A stretch of 64,000 nucleotides of DNA from Paratractidigestivibacter sp963630635 (GTDB lineage: Bacteria > Actinomycetota > Coriobacteriia > Coriobacteriales > Atopobiaceae): positions 1 to 64,000 of the forward strand of contig CAVGOA010000007.1 of the NCBI GenBank assembly GCA_963630635.1. The letters are read 5' to 3'. The notes below the pieces were generated by a model. The model made no database searches. It saw only the letters and a list, made by a program, of their open reading frames with translations, and had not been told where the DNA came from. A program made the position numbers and the translations under genes. Of the stretch, positions 8,992-16,664 are shown in pieces (within the stretch, counting starts at the first letter, position 1; each line of letters opens with the position of its first letter).

Positions 8992-9519
8992 TTAGGCTTG
9001 CGAGTAGTGCTGTTTAAGTGCCACCGAGACGTTTGGCGGCACCAGGATGTCCACGTCAGAGCCCATCGAGGCGATCTCGCGAACGATCGAAGACGACACA
9101 TAGCCGTACTGCGGGTTGGACATGACAAAAACGGACTCCAGGTCGGGGGCCATGTGGGAGTTGAGGTCGGCCTGCTGCAGCTCGTACTCGAAATCGGTCA
9201 TGGCGCGAAGGCCCTTGACCACGCCGCCCGCGCCGATGCTGTGGCAAAAGTCGACAAGAAGGCCCGAGAAGGGCACGACCTCGATGTCTTGGGGCAAGCC
9301 CGCCAAGACGATGGCCTCTTGAATCATGGAGACGCGCTCGTCAAGGGTGAAGGCGGGCCCCACTCCCCTTTTGTTGGCGCTTTGGGCCACGGCCACGGTC
9401 ACATGCGAGAAGAGCCTGCGGGTGCGGCGGATGACGTCCATGTGGCCCAAGGTCACCGGGTCAAAGGTGCCGGGGACGACGACGTGAGAGATCTGAGCGT
9501 TGCTCGTTTGGTTATCCAT
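8992..9519 (-). CDS. coaD: Phosphopantetheine adenylyltransferase
   Basis: Fourth step of coenzyme A synthesis, transferring AMP to 4'-phosphopantetheine. The nucleotidyltransferase motif is PGTFDPVTLGHMDVI with the TxGH signature, and the C-terminal SSIVREIA motif is present. The ATG at 9519 (MDNQTSN) was chosen because upstream in-frame sequence lacks family similarity and would overlap rsmD. That gives 175 residues, close to the usual 160, with a short N-terminal extension. It starts four bases after rsmD. Confidence 0.95.
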   Translation of the reverse strand: MDNQTSNAQISHVVVPGTFDPVTLGHMDVIRRTRRLFSHVTVAVAQSANKRGVGPAFTLDERVSMIQEAIVLAGLPQDIEVVPFSGLLVDFCHSIGAGGVVKGLRAMTDFEYELQQADLNSHMAPDLESVFVMSNPQYGYVSSSIVREIASMGSDVDILVPPNVSVALKQHYSQA

Positions 9520-9523
9520 GGGT

Positions 9524-10102
9524 TCAATCCCTTTCGTATACGTAGAGGTCGACCGCCGTGACGCCGTGCGACTTGTTCTTCTTGGGGCTAAGGTCCGCGC
9601 ATCCCAAGCCAGCGGCCTTAGACGAGTGCTCGTACATAACGACGCACCCATCTGCCAGCATGTTGTTGGCGAGAAGGTCTTCCACCAGCTGGCTCACGCG
9701 CGCGGCCTCGAAGGCATAGGGCGGGTCGAGAAAGACAATGTCGAACGGCGCGCCGGGAAGACGGCCCGCCGCGGCCAGGGCAAAGACGTCGCCGCAGGTA
9801 GCCGTGTACTCACGCGTGCCCGCGCCCAGGGCGGACGCAGTTCGCTTGAGACGCGCGGCCGAGGGGCGGTCGACATCCACCAGCGTGGCGTGTGCGGCCC
9901 CGCGGCTCAAGAGCTCGAACCCCATGGCGCCCGATCCCGCAAAGGCGTCCAGTACCGAGTCGCCCTCGATGTCGAGCCCTCGGGCCGACAAGATCATAGA
10001 CGCCATCTGCTCGCGGCCGCGGTCAGTCGTGGGTCGCGTCACCTCGCGTCCCTTGGGGGCCTCGATGGCCCTGCCCTTCCATTTGCCGCCCACGATTCTC
10101 AT
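9524..10102 (-). CDS. rsmD: 16S rRNA (guanine-966 N2) methyltransferase RsmD
   Basis: AdoMet-dependent modification of G966 in 16S rRNA. The 192 residues begin MRIVGGKWKGR and show the family's RPTTDRGREQ block, the AdoMet loop DAFAGSGAMGFE near 51 and the catalytic FLDPPYAFEA near 124. The start overlaps the recG stop by four bases (ATGA), showing translational coupling. Pairing with coaD is widespread. Confidence 0.95.
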   Translation of the reverse strand: MRIVGGKWKGRAIEAPKGREVTRPTTDRGREQMASMILSARGLDIEGDSVLDAFAGSGAMGFELLSRGAAHATLVDVDRPSAARLKRTASALGAGTREYTATCGDVFALAAAGRLPGAPFDIVFLDPPYAFEAARVSQLVEDLLANNMLADGCVVMYEHSSKAAGLGCADLSPKKNKSHGVTAVDLYVYERD

Positions 10103-12261
10103 GCGCGTTCCAACTCCTTGAAATACGTGCCGTAACGTTCCATGACCTCAAGCGCCATCAGGCGGTGCTCGCAGCGTTTGAGGCCGGGGTCTGCGCCTGC
10201 GATTTCCCGCGCGTCGGCGTGGGCCGCCTCCACCAGGTCGGCGTCTGCGGCCAGGTCGCAGATCTTCAAGACCGACGAGCCCGATTGCCTATACCCCAAA
10301 ACGTCGCCCTCGTGGCGGAGCCTGAGGTCAAGATCGGCCAGTTCAAAGCCGTCAGAGGTCTTCTCCAACGCAGCCAGGCGATCGCGCGCCGGCGAGCCCT
10401 TCTTGGCCGCGCTCACCAGCCACACCGTACCGGCGATGTCACCTCGGCCCACGCGGCCGCGCAACTGATGCAGGGTTGCCAGGCCAAAGCGGTCGGCGTC
10501 CATGACGACCATGGCCGTGGCGTTGGGCACGTCGACGCCCACCTCGACGACGGTGGTCGAGACCAAAACGTCGATGCGCCCTGCCTTGAACTCGGCCATA
10601 ACGCGGTCCTTCTCGGCGCCGGACATGCGGCCGTGGAGAAGACCTATGTTCATGCCCGGAAGAATCTGGGTGCGCAAGCGGTACTCCATCGAGGTCGCCG
10701 AGGTAAGATAGGCAGACTTCGTGCGCATGTGCTCGGGCACGTCGTCCAGGCCTTCGCCGTCGTCACGGTCATCCACCAAGGGGCAGATGACGTAGGCCTG
10801 CTGGCCCTTGGCCTGCGCGTCGCGGATGGCGCCCCAGGCCAGGTCGGCGTTGGTGGGCGTGGCCACGTGGGTCGTCACACCCGCACCCGCCCGCGGCCGC
10901 TTAGAGATGCGCGAGATGGCGATGTCCCCGTAAAGAGAAAGCGCCAGCGTGCGCGGGATGGGCGTGGCGGTCATGGCCAGAAGGTCCGCGCCCGGCCCCT
11001 TAAGGCGAAGAGCGGCTCGCTGGTCCACGCCAAAGCGGTGCTGCTCGTCGATGACAACCAGGCTCAGCGCATCAAAGGCCAGGGCGTCCGACAAAATAGC
11101 CGTGGTGCCAAAGACCACCGTCACGCGCCCGGCTGCGATATCCGCCTGCGAGGCGGCCCTCTCGCCCGCAGGCGTCGCGCCCGTGATCAGGCGCCAGCTG
11201 ATGTGCGCCGCGTCCAGAACGGGCCCGATCTTCTCGGCGTATTGCGTGGCCAAGACCGAGGTAGGCGCCATGACGGCGGCTTGCGTGCCGGTGTCTGCAG
11301 CGGCGGCCAGGGCCACGGCGGCCACGGCCGTCTTGCCGGTGCCCACGTCGCCCAAGAGCAGGCGGTTCATGACGTGGGCCGTGCCCATATCTGCCAGGAT
11401 GTCGTCTGCCGCAGCGCGCTGCTCGTCAGACAGGGTGAACGGCAAGGCGCCCAGAAGCGCGGCCATGTGGGGACCGTCCGTCACGTGCGCCGTGGCGGCA
11501 ACGCCGTCGTTTTCCAGCTGCGTCCTGGTGAGAAGGGCCAGCTGTAGGCACAAAAGCTCGTCGTAGGCCAAGCGTCGGCGGGCGCGCTCGGCGGCCGCTA
11601 GGCTTGCCGGGAAGTGCACCTCGCGCACAGCACGCGAGAAGCTCAAAAGGCCCCGGCGGGCAACGAGGGTCGCAGGCACCCAATCGCAGACGTCTCCCAC
11701 GTCGGCCACGGCGCTCGACATGATGCGACGCATCCACGCGGCCGAGAGGCCCTCGGTCAAGCTGTGGACGGGCAAAACGCGCGCATAACTGCCGGCGCCC
11801 TCGCCGCCGCTGCCCAAGACCTCGTAGAACGGGGCCTTCATCTCTTTGAAGCCGTACGAGAAGCCAACCTTGCCAGAAAGAGCCACGGTGTCGCCCGCGT
11901 GCACGTGCTCGGCAATCCAGGGCTGCTTGAAGAAGGTGGCGATAAGCACGCCCGTCTCGTCCACCACAGAAAGCTCCACGATCTGCATCTTGGGCTTGGG
12001 GCGCTTAAGGCGCACCTTGTCGACAGTGGCCACAATGGTGGTCTGCTCGCCCACGGTGGTGTAGCCAATGGGCGTCACCCGCGAGAAGTCCAGGTAGCGA
12101 TGCGGGACATGCAGCAGCAGGTCGCGCACGCGGGAAAGCCCCATCTTCTCGAGGGCCTCTTGGCGCGCGGCGCTCACAAAACGCAGCCGAGACACAGAGT
12201 CAGAGAGGGCGCAGGTTCTCTGCACCCTCTCTGCTGCAAATCCTATAGAAATCGCGGGCAC
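10099..12261 (-). CDS. recG: ATP-dependent DNA helicase RecG
   Basis: Branch-migration helicase that remodels stalled replication forks. The 720-residue protein has an N-terminal wedge/OB region (residues 30-230), then SF2 helicase motifs: LLLGDVGTGKTA (I), VVIDEQHRFG (II), MTATPIPRTLALSLYGD (III), and the C-terminal STTVVEVGVDVPNA and QLRGRVGRG (VI). A GTG start at 12261 with GGGAG about ten bases upstream is used; a later start is possible. It lies 18 bases after the fakA-like gene. Confidence 0.95.
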   Translation of the reverse strand: MPAISIGFAAERVQRTCALSDSVSRLRFVSAARQEALEKMGLSRVRDLLLHVPHRYLDFSRVTPIGYTTVGEQTTIVATVDKVRLKRPKPKMQIVELSVVDETGVLIATFFKQPWIAEHVHAGDTVALSGKVGFSYGFKEMKAPFYEVLGSGGEGAGSYARVLPVHSLTEGLSAAWMRRIMSSAVADVGDVCDWVPATLVARRGLLSFSRAVREVHFPASLAAAERARRRLAYDELLCLQLALLTRTQLENDGVAATAHVTDGPHMAALLGALPFTLSDEQRAAADDILADMGTAHVMNRLLLGDVGTGKTAVAAVALAAAADTGTQAAVMAPTSVLATQYAEKIGPVLDAAHISWRLITGATPAGERAASQADIAAGRVTVVFGTTAILSDALAFDALSLVVIDEQHRFGVDQRAALRLKGPGADLLAMTATPIPRTLALSLYGDIAISRISKRPRAGAGVTTHVATPTNADLAWGAIRDAQAKGQQAYVICPLVDDRDDGEGLDDVPEHMRTKSAYLTSATSMEYRLRTQILPGMNIGLLHGRMSGAEKDRVMAEFKAGRIDVLVSTTVVEVGVDVPNATAMVVMDADRFGLATLHQLRGRVGRGDIAGTVWLVSAAKKGSPARDRLAALEKTSDGFELADLDLRLRHEGDVLGYRQSGSSVLKICDLAADADLVEAAHADAREIAGADPGLKRCEHRLMALEVMERYGTYFKELERA

Positions 12262-12279
12262 GAAGCCAGGCTCCCGGTC

Positions 12280-13944
12280 TTACTCGATGGAGAAGATCAC
12301 GGGGTAAAGAGGCTGCTCACCGCGGTGGTTGTCGATCTCAAGATCGGGGTGGGCCTCCTCGATGCGGGCGATAAGGGCCTCGAAGTCCTCGTCGCTCAAG
12401 TCGCAACCAGCCAGGATGGTAAGGGAGTCGCCCTCCTCGTCGTCCATCATCTTGTCGATAAGCTCGCAGGTGACGTCGGCCACGTCGGAGCCCACCACGT
12501 CGATGGAGCCGTCCTGGATACCCATGACGTCGCCGTCGTGGATGGGGGTGCCATCGGCCGCGGCAGAGTCGCGCACCGCACAGGTGACCTCGCCGCCGCG
12601 CACGTAGGCGATGGCGTCGCTCATCTCGGCGACGTTGTCCTCGACAGAGGCCTCAAGGTCAACGACGAACATGGCAGAAAAGGCCTGAAGCACGGTCTTG
12701 GTGGGAACGACGGCCACGTGGGCGCTCTCGCAGGCAGAGGCCGCGGCCTCGGAGGCCATGCGGATGTTGCCGTTGTTGGGAAGCACGATCACGTTGTCGG
12801 CGTTGGTGGCCTCGATGGCCTCCAGGATGTCGGCGGTAGAGGGGTTCATGGTCTGGCCGCCGCTCACCACGACGTCGACGCCTAAGGACTTGAGGATCGA
12901 CTCCTCGCCAGAGCCCGCGGCCACGGCAACGAAGCCCAGGGCCTTGCGCGGGGCCTTCTCGGCCTTCTTGTCCTCGGCGATCTTGGCGGTGCGGTCCGCG
13001 GCCTCGAGGTCCATGTTGTGGATGAAGACCTCGAAGATCTGGCCATAGCCCAGCATGTACTCAAGCACGCGGTTGGGCTCGTTGGAGTGGACGTGGACCT
13101 TGTAGTCGGGGTAAGAGCCCACCACAAGCTCGCAGTCGCCCAGGGTAGCCAGGTAAGAGAGGGCCTGATCGGGGTCGAATTCCTTCTCGGCGTGGAAAAG
13201 GAACTCGTTGCAGTAACGGAACTCCGAGCCCTCCCAGTCGTCGTTGAGCTCGATCTGGACCTTAGACGAGACGCCTGCCTTGGCATCGGTCGCCGAGACG
13301 GTGGGGTCAAAGTCGGTGAGCTCGCCGGCGCGGCCGGTGGCGGCGTTGACAAAAGCCTCGAGGAAGGTGGCAAAGCCGTAGGCGCCCGAGTCAACGACGC
13401 CGTTCTCTTTAAGGACAGGGAGAAGATCGGGGGTGCGCGCGACGGACTCGTAGGCCTCAACGACCAGGGCGTCGAGCATCTCGGTGCAGGTGAGCTTGGA
13501 CTTCTCGAGCTTATCGGCACGGGCCGAGACGTCCTTTAGCACGGTGAGGATCGTGCCCTCGACCGGCTTGCGCACGGCCTTGAAGGCAACCTTCACGCCA
13601 CGGCGGAAGGCGTGGGCGATGTCTTGGCAGGTGGGCTCGTCGGGGTTTTTGGCCTCGCACAGGCCCTCGGCAATGCCGCGAAGGATCTGCGAAGTGATGA
13701 CGCCGGAGTTGCCGCGGGCGCCCATGAGGGAGCCGTGGGTGATCGCCTTGGCGATGTCGTCCATAGAGGCGTCGGCGGGAAGGGCCTGGACCTCCTTGAC
13801 GACGGTGCCCAGGGTAAGGGACATGTTGGTGCCGGTGTCGCCGTCGGGCACAGGGAAGACGTTGAGCTTGTTGATGTCCTCGGCCTTATCGGCGACTACC
13901 GCTGCGGCAGCGGGAAAACAAGTGCGGATGACGGTGGAAATCAT
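12280..13944 (-). CDS. DAK2/FakA-like fatty acid kinase (YloV family)
   Basis: The family phosphorylates fatty acids held by FakB proteins. The 554-residue protein has an N-terminal kinase domain with VFPVPDGDTGTNM near 28-40 and GARGNSGVITSQ near 75, then a middle domain and a C-terminal DegV-like region. No fakB gene is visible here. It follows the Asp23-like gene as in Firmicutes and other actinobacteria. Enzyme activity is inferred from family membership. Confidence 0.88.
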   Translation of the reverse strand: MISTVIRTCFPAAAAVVADKAEDINKLNVFPVPDGDTGTNMSLTLGTVVKEVQALPADASMDDIAKAITHGSLMGARGNSGVITSQILRGIAEGLCEAKNPDEPTCQDIAHAFRRGVKVAFKAVRKPVEGTILTVLKDVSARADKLEKSKLTCTEMLDALVVEAYESVARTPDLLPVLKENGVVDSGAYGFATFLEAFVNAATGRAGELTDFDPTVSATDAKAGVSSKVQIELNDDWEGSEFRYCNEFLFHAEKEFDPDQALSYLATLGDCELVVGSYPDYKVHVHSNEPNRVLEYMLGYGQIFEVFIHNMDLEAADRTAKIAEDKKAEKAPRKALGFVAVAAGSGEESILKSLGVDVVVSGGQTMNPSTADILEAIEATNADNVIVLPNNGNIRMASEAAASACESAHVAVVPTKTVLQAFSAMFVVDLEASVEDNVAEMSDAIAYVRGGEVTCAVRDSAAADGTPIHDGDVMGIQDGSIDVVGSDVADVTCELIDKMMDDEEGDSLTILAGCDLSDEDFEALIARIEEAHPDLEIDNHRGEQPLYPVIFSIE

Positions 13945-13988
13945 CTTGTGGGAACCTCTGATCTGGGAAGAGTTTACAAGGGCGCAGG

Positions 13989-14333
13989 TTAGTTGGAGCC
14001 GCGCATACCTTCGATGTGGACACGGACAACAACGCCCTCGAGCTCGGCGATCTGCTTAAGAAGGAAGCGCACCGAGCTGGTGAGGTTGCTCACGACGCTG
14101 GACATGTTGACGCCTTGCTCGACGATGACGTGCAGGTCGATGACCACGTGCCCGTCCTGGGTGACGACGTCGATGCCCTTGCGAAGGCGGAAGGAAGGGA
14201 GCAGGCGCACGACGCCCGCGGTCTCGTCGATCTCTGCCATGCCAACCACGCCGTAGCACTCGAGCGCGGCATAGCCGGCGAGGTCTGCGATGCAGTCGTT
14301 GGATACCTTAAGTGTTCCGGGAACTGCTGCCAT
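13989..14333 (-). CDS. Asp23/Gls24 family envelope stress protein
   Basis: Small alkaline-shock family protein (114 residues, MAAVPGTLKVSND). The family forms membrane-proximal assemblies under envelope stress in Gram-positives. The ATG at 14333 was chosen because GAGGAG lies six bases upstream; an upstream in-frame ATG lacks this. Conserved features include CYGVVGMAEI near 27 and the DLHVIVEQGVN strand near 65. Tight association with the fakA-like gene is conserved in many Gram-positives although the link is not understood. Confidence 0.88.
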   Translation of the reverse strand: MAAVPGTLKVSNDCIADLAGYAALECYGVVGMAEIDETAGVVRLLPSFRLRKGIDVVTQDGHVVIDLHVIVEQGVNMSSVVSNLTSSVRFLLKQIAELEGVVVRVHIEGMRGSN

Positions 14334-14384
14334 GAGGTCTCCTCTCGAAGAGCACACCTATAGAATTCGGTCATACGTTGCAAG

Positions 14385-14413
14385 AGTATAGCGCAGGTGG
14401 CACGCTTCATGAA
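14385..14413 (-). promoter_or_regulatory. Promoter upstream of the asp23-like/fakA/recG unit
   Basis: -10 TATACT at 14385-14390 with a 17-base spacer to a weak -35 TTCATG at 14408-14413. It lies between the rpmB terminator and the asp23-like start. Confidence 0.55.
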
Positions 14414-14466
14414 ACGCCTAAATGTTGACTGCTCAACAAACACCGGCCACGTTCTTCTCGCATCAC

Positions 14467-14493
14467 AAAAAAAGGGAGGTCGTGTGACCTCCC
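14467..14493 (-). terminator. Intrinsic terminator of rpmB
   Basis: Perfect eight-base stem GGGAGGTC/GACCTCCC with a four-base loop followed by seven T on the minus strand, 23 bases past the rpmB stop. Confidence 0.92.
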
Positions 14494-14516
14494 TACCAAG
14501 TCAATTGAAAGGCAGA

Positions 14517-14705
14517 TTAGCTGCGGGCAATCTTGCCGGACTTGAGGCAACGGGTGCAGACGTTTGCCTTACGGGCGTGACCGTCAACGACGACGGTGAC
14601 GCGCTGGATGTTGGGGCGGAACTTGCGGGTCACCGTACGGTGGGAGTGGCTGATGGAACGACCAGCAACGGGGTGCTTACCGCAGAACTCACAAACCTTG
14701 GACAT
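14517..14705 (-). CDS. rpmB: Ribosomal protein L28, zinc-ribbon form
   Basis: Large-subunit protein of 62 residues starting MSKVCEFCGKHPVAG. Two CxxC pairs (CEFC at 5-8, CTRC near 52-55) mark the zinc-binding form. The ATG at 14705 has GGAGG seven bases upstream. It is a monocistronic gene bounded by its own promoter and terminator. Confidence 0.97.
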   Translation of the reverse strand: MSKVCEFCGKHPVAGRSISHSHRTVTRKFRPNIQRVTVVVDGHARKANVCTRCLKSGKIARS

Positions 14706-14762
14706 GACTAAACCTCCATCTGGGCGCGGCGCGATCGCGCCCGCAATTCACAAAGCCGTACG

Positions 14763-14790
14763 AATATAACACAGGCAAAAGCCCATGCAA
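14763..14790 (-). promoter_or_regulatory. Promoter of rpmB
   Basis: -35 TTGCAT at 14785-14790 and -10 TATATT at 14763-14768 on the minus strand with a 16-base spacer, about 50 bases upstream of the rpmB start. Confidence 0.8.
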
Positions 14791-14842
14791 GGAAAAAACG
14801 CAAGTTGTTGGGGAGTTATGGAGCAATAACACCCTTTTTGCA

Positions 14843-15487
14843 CTACTTGAGCAGAACCACCGCCAAGCAACCACATTTGCAAGTCACTTTTGCGCCCTCT
14901 TGTTCTACCACATTAGAGATGCCGAGGTCGGCCAAAAGGGGCAAAGAATAATCTTTAAGCGGCCATTTTGCGCCTTGGATGTCCGCGCGGGTGGCGGGTG
15001 CCAAGGCTATGACCGAGAAGGTCTGGCCGGCGCAGGCTTGGCCAAGGTCCCAGGTTGGGGTGCCCGCAGGCGTGAGGACGCGCATCTCGAAGGCGTCCTC
15101 GACCAGGCGGGCCGCGGCGGCAGGTGCCTGGGCGAGAAGACCCACGACGGCCAGCTGCTGGTCAAGGCGGCCTCCGGTGGCGCAGGTCACGGTGAGGTCG
15201 AGGGCGGCGTGGCGCCGGGCGGCCTCGTGGGCGGCGCAGCCGATGGCAAGCGACAGGTCGGTCGCGTACTTCTCGGCGGGAAATGAGATGTCGGTCGCGG
15301 CGTGGGCATGGGCCCAGGCGGCGGCCTTCTGGTCTACCGAGTCGAAGTCGCCAACGAAGACCTGGGGGGCAACGTCTGCGGCGTAGAGGGCATCGGCGCC
15401 CTTGTCGGCGGCGATTACGTAGTCTGCGGCGGTGGCCAGCCTCGTTACCAGGGCCGTCGAGCTTGGCTCGGGCGAGCCGGCGACCAC
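14843..15487 (-). CDS. thiN: Thiamine pyrophosphokinase
   Basis: Transfers pyrophosphate from ATP to thiamine. Motifs are ADKGADAL near residue 36, VGDFDSVD near 53, and the downstream TDLSLAI and GGRLDQQLAV blocks. The frame remains open upstream to 15604 but there it runs through the HAD gene. A GTG at 15487 with GAGGG five bases upstream is chosen, giving 214 residues starting (V)VAGSPEPSS. An ATGA overlap start exists at the HAD stop but is in the wrong frame and ends after about 14 codons. The start is uncertain; the enzyme is not. Confidence 0.85.
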   Translation of the reverse strand: MVAGSPEPSSTALVTRLATAADYVIAADKGADALYAADVAPQVFVGDFDSVDQKAAAWAHAHAATDISFPAEKYATDLSLAIGCAAHEAARRHAALDLTVTCATGGRLDQQLAVVGLLAQAPAAAARLVEDAFEMRVLTPAGTPTWDLGQACAGQTFSVIALAPATRADIQGAKWPLKDYSLPLLADLGISNVVEQEGAKVTCKCGCLAVVLLK

Positions 15488-15533
15488 GAGGGCCCTCAAT
15501 GGGGCTGCCGCGGGGTCAACAGCGTCTGCGCGC

Positions 15534-16211
15534 TCATAGTCGCCGAAGACGCTCCAATGACAGCTCGGCGTAGCCGTGGGCGTAGATGTCGCACCAGGGG
15601 GCAACGTCTTCTTCGCGTCGGCCGTCGTGGTCGTTCATGAGGCCCACGACCTTGAAGCCCGCCTTATGCGCGGTCTGCACGCCAAAGGGGGCGTCCTCGA
15701 AGACCCAAACCTGGCCGCGTACCTGCGGGTCCTTCTCGTCTAGGCCTAAGCGTCGGCAAGCCTCGAGATAGACGTCGGGAAACTCCTTGTCGCGACCCAC
15801 CTCCTCGGTCGATATGACGTCTTGGAAGTAGCCGTCGAGGCCCTGGGCCTCAAGGGCGCAACGCACCTCGCGCACCGGCGTCGAGCTGGCGCAGACCATG
15901 GGTACGCCTGCGTCGCGCAGGCTGTCGAGGAAGGCAAAGACGCCGTCGAAGGGCTTGACCTGGGTCTGATAGCAGTCGCGCACGTGGGCCAAAAGTTGCT
16001 CGTACACGTCGTCTGCGCTGGCAAAGAGGCCGTACTCCTCGTGGACGATGCGGCACATCTCGCGCACGGTCAAGGGCTCGACGCGCTCGTAGAAGCCGGC
16101 CGGGGGCTGGGCGCCCGCGTGGTCGAAGGGCCAGGTAGCCGACTTCTTCCACATGGGCATAGAGTCGACAAGGGTGCCGTCGCAGTCGAATATCGCGCTG
16201 AGAATTGCCAT
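15534..16211 (-). CDS. HAD-superfamily phosphatase, beta-phosphoglucomutase-like
   Basis: The 225 residues carry HAD motif I FDCDGTLVDS at 8-17, motif II CASSTP near 109 and motif IV FEDAPFGVQTAH near 173, with a helical cap domain between I and II as in the PGMB-like subfamily. Substrate is not evident; sugar phosphates are typical. It precedes thiN closely, so a role in dephosphorylating thiamine or pyrimidine intermediates is possible but only inferred. Confidence 0.85.
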   Translation of the reverse strand: MAILSAIFDCDGTLVDSMPMWKKSATWPFDHAGAQPPAGFYERVEPLTVREMCRIVHEEYGLFASADDVYEQLLAHVRDCYQTQVKPFDGVFAFLDSLRDAGVPMVCASSTPVREVRCALEAQGLDGYFQDVISTEEVGRDKEFPDVYLEACRRLGLDEKDPQVRGQVWVFEDAPFGVQTAHKAGFKVVGLMNDHDGRREEDVAPWCDIYAHGYAELSLERLRRL

Positions 16212-16262
16212 GGTTCCCCCTTTGCGGGCCTGCTTGCGGCCCGTTGGTTAGCGGCATGTGTC

Positions 16263-16276
16263 ATATGTGGACATAT
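16263..16276. promoter_or_regulatory. Palindrome between divergent HAD and fmdB-like genes
   Basis: ATATGT-GG-ACATAT, perfectly symmetric, in the 146-base divergent intergenic region. Possible operator shared by both genes; no linked regulator is seen. Confidence 0.35.
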
Positions 16277-16357
16277 TACGCCATGCTGTTTTAGGGCACA
16301 GCGAATTTGGGGTAAAGTACCCTGTGCAAAAAACTCGAGTTAGAAAAGGTATTGGCT

Positions 16358-16594
16358 ATGGCACGTTACGACTATAAATGCTCTGCTTGCGGCGAGGTCT
16401 TTGAGGTCGAGCACCCCATGAGCGAGACGCCCGACATCAGTTGCCCCAAGTGCGGCGAGAAGTGCTCGCGCGTCTTTGGCGCCTCGGGCATCGTCTTCAA
16501 GGGGTCGGGCTTCTACAACACCGACCAGCGCGGCGGCAGTTCCTGCACCGAGGCCACCAGCTCGGCCTGCGCAAGCTGCCCCAACGCGAACTAA
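16358..16594 (+). CDS. FmdB-type zinc ribbon protein
   Basis: A 78-residue protein starting MARYDYKCSACGEVFEV, with CSAC at 8-11 and CPKC at 29-32 forming one zinc ribbon. This is the widespread FmdB family, whose first named member was a putative regulator of a formamidase operon; its function in this organism is unknown. The C-terminal tail SSACASCPNAN adds more Cys. The ATG at 16358 follows AAAAGG. A bidirectional terminator lies downstream. Confidence 0.85.
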   Translation: MARYDYKCSACGEVFEVEHPMSETPDISCPKCGEKCSRVFGASGIVFKGSGFYNTDQRGGSSCTEATSSACASCPNAN

Positions 16595-16612
16595 GAGTTT
16601 CTTAACTTTGTC

Positions 16613-16645
16613 AAAAATGCCCCCGGAAAACCGGGGGCATTTTTA
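16613..16645. terminator. Bidirectional terminator between fmdB-like gene and ABC exporter
   Basis: Perfect ten-base stem ATGCCCCCGG/CCGGGGGCAT with AAAA loop, A-run on the left and T-run on the right, so it can serve both converging units. Confidence 0.93.
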
Positions 16646-16664
16646 GACCGATGATGTGGGAACC

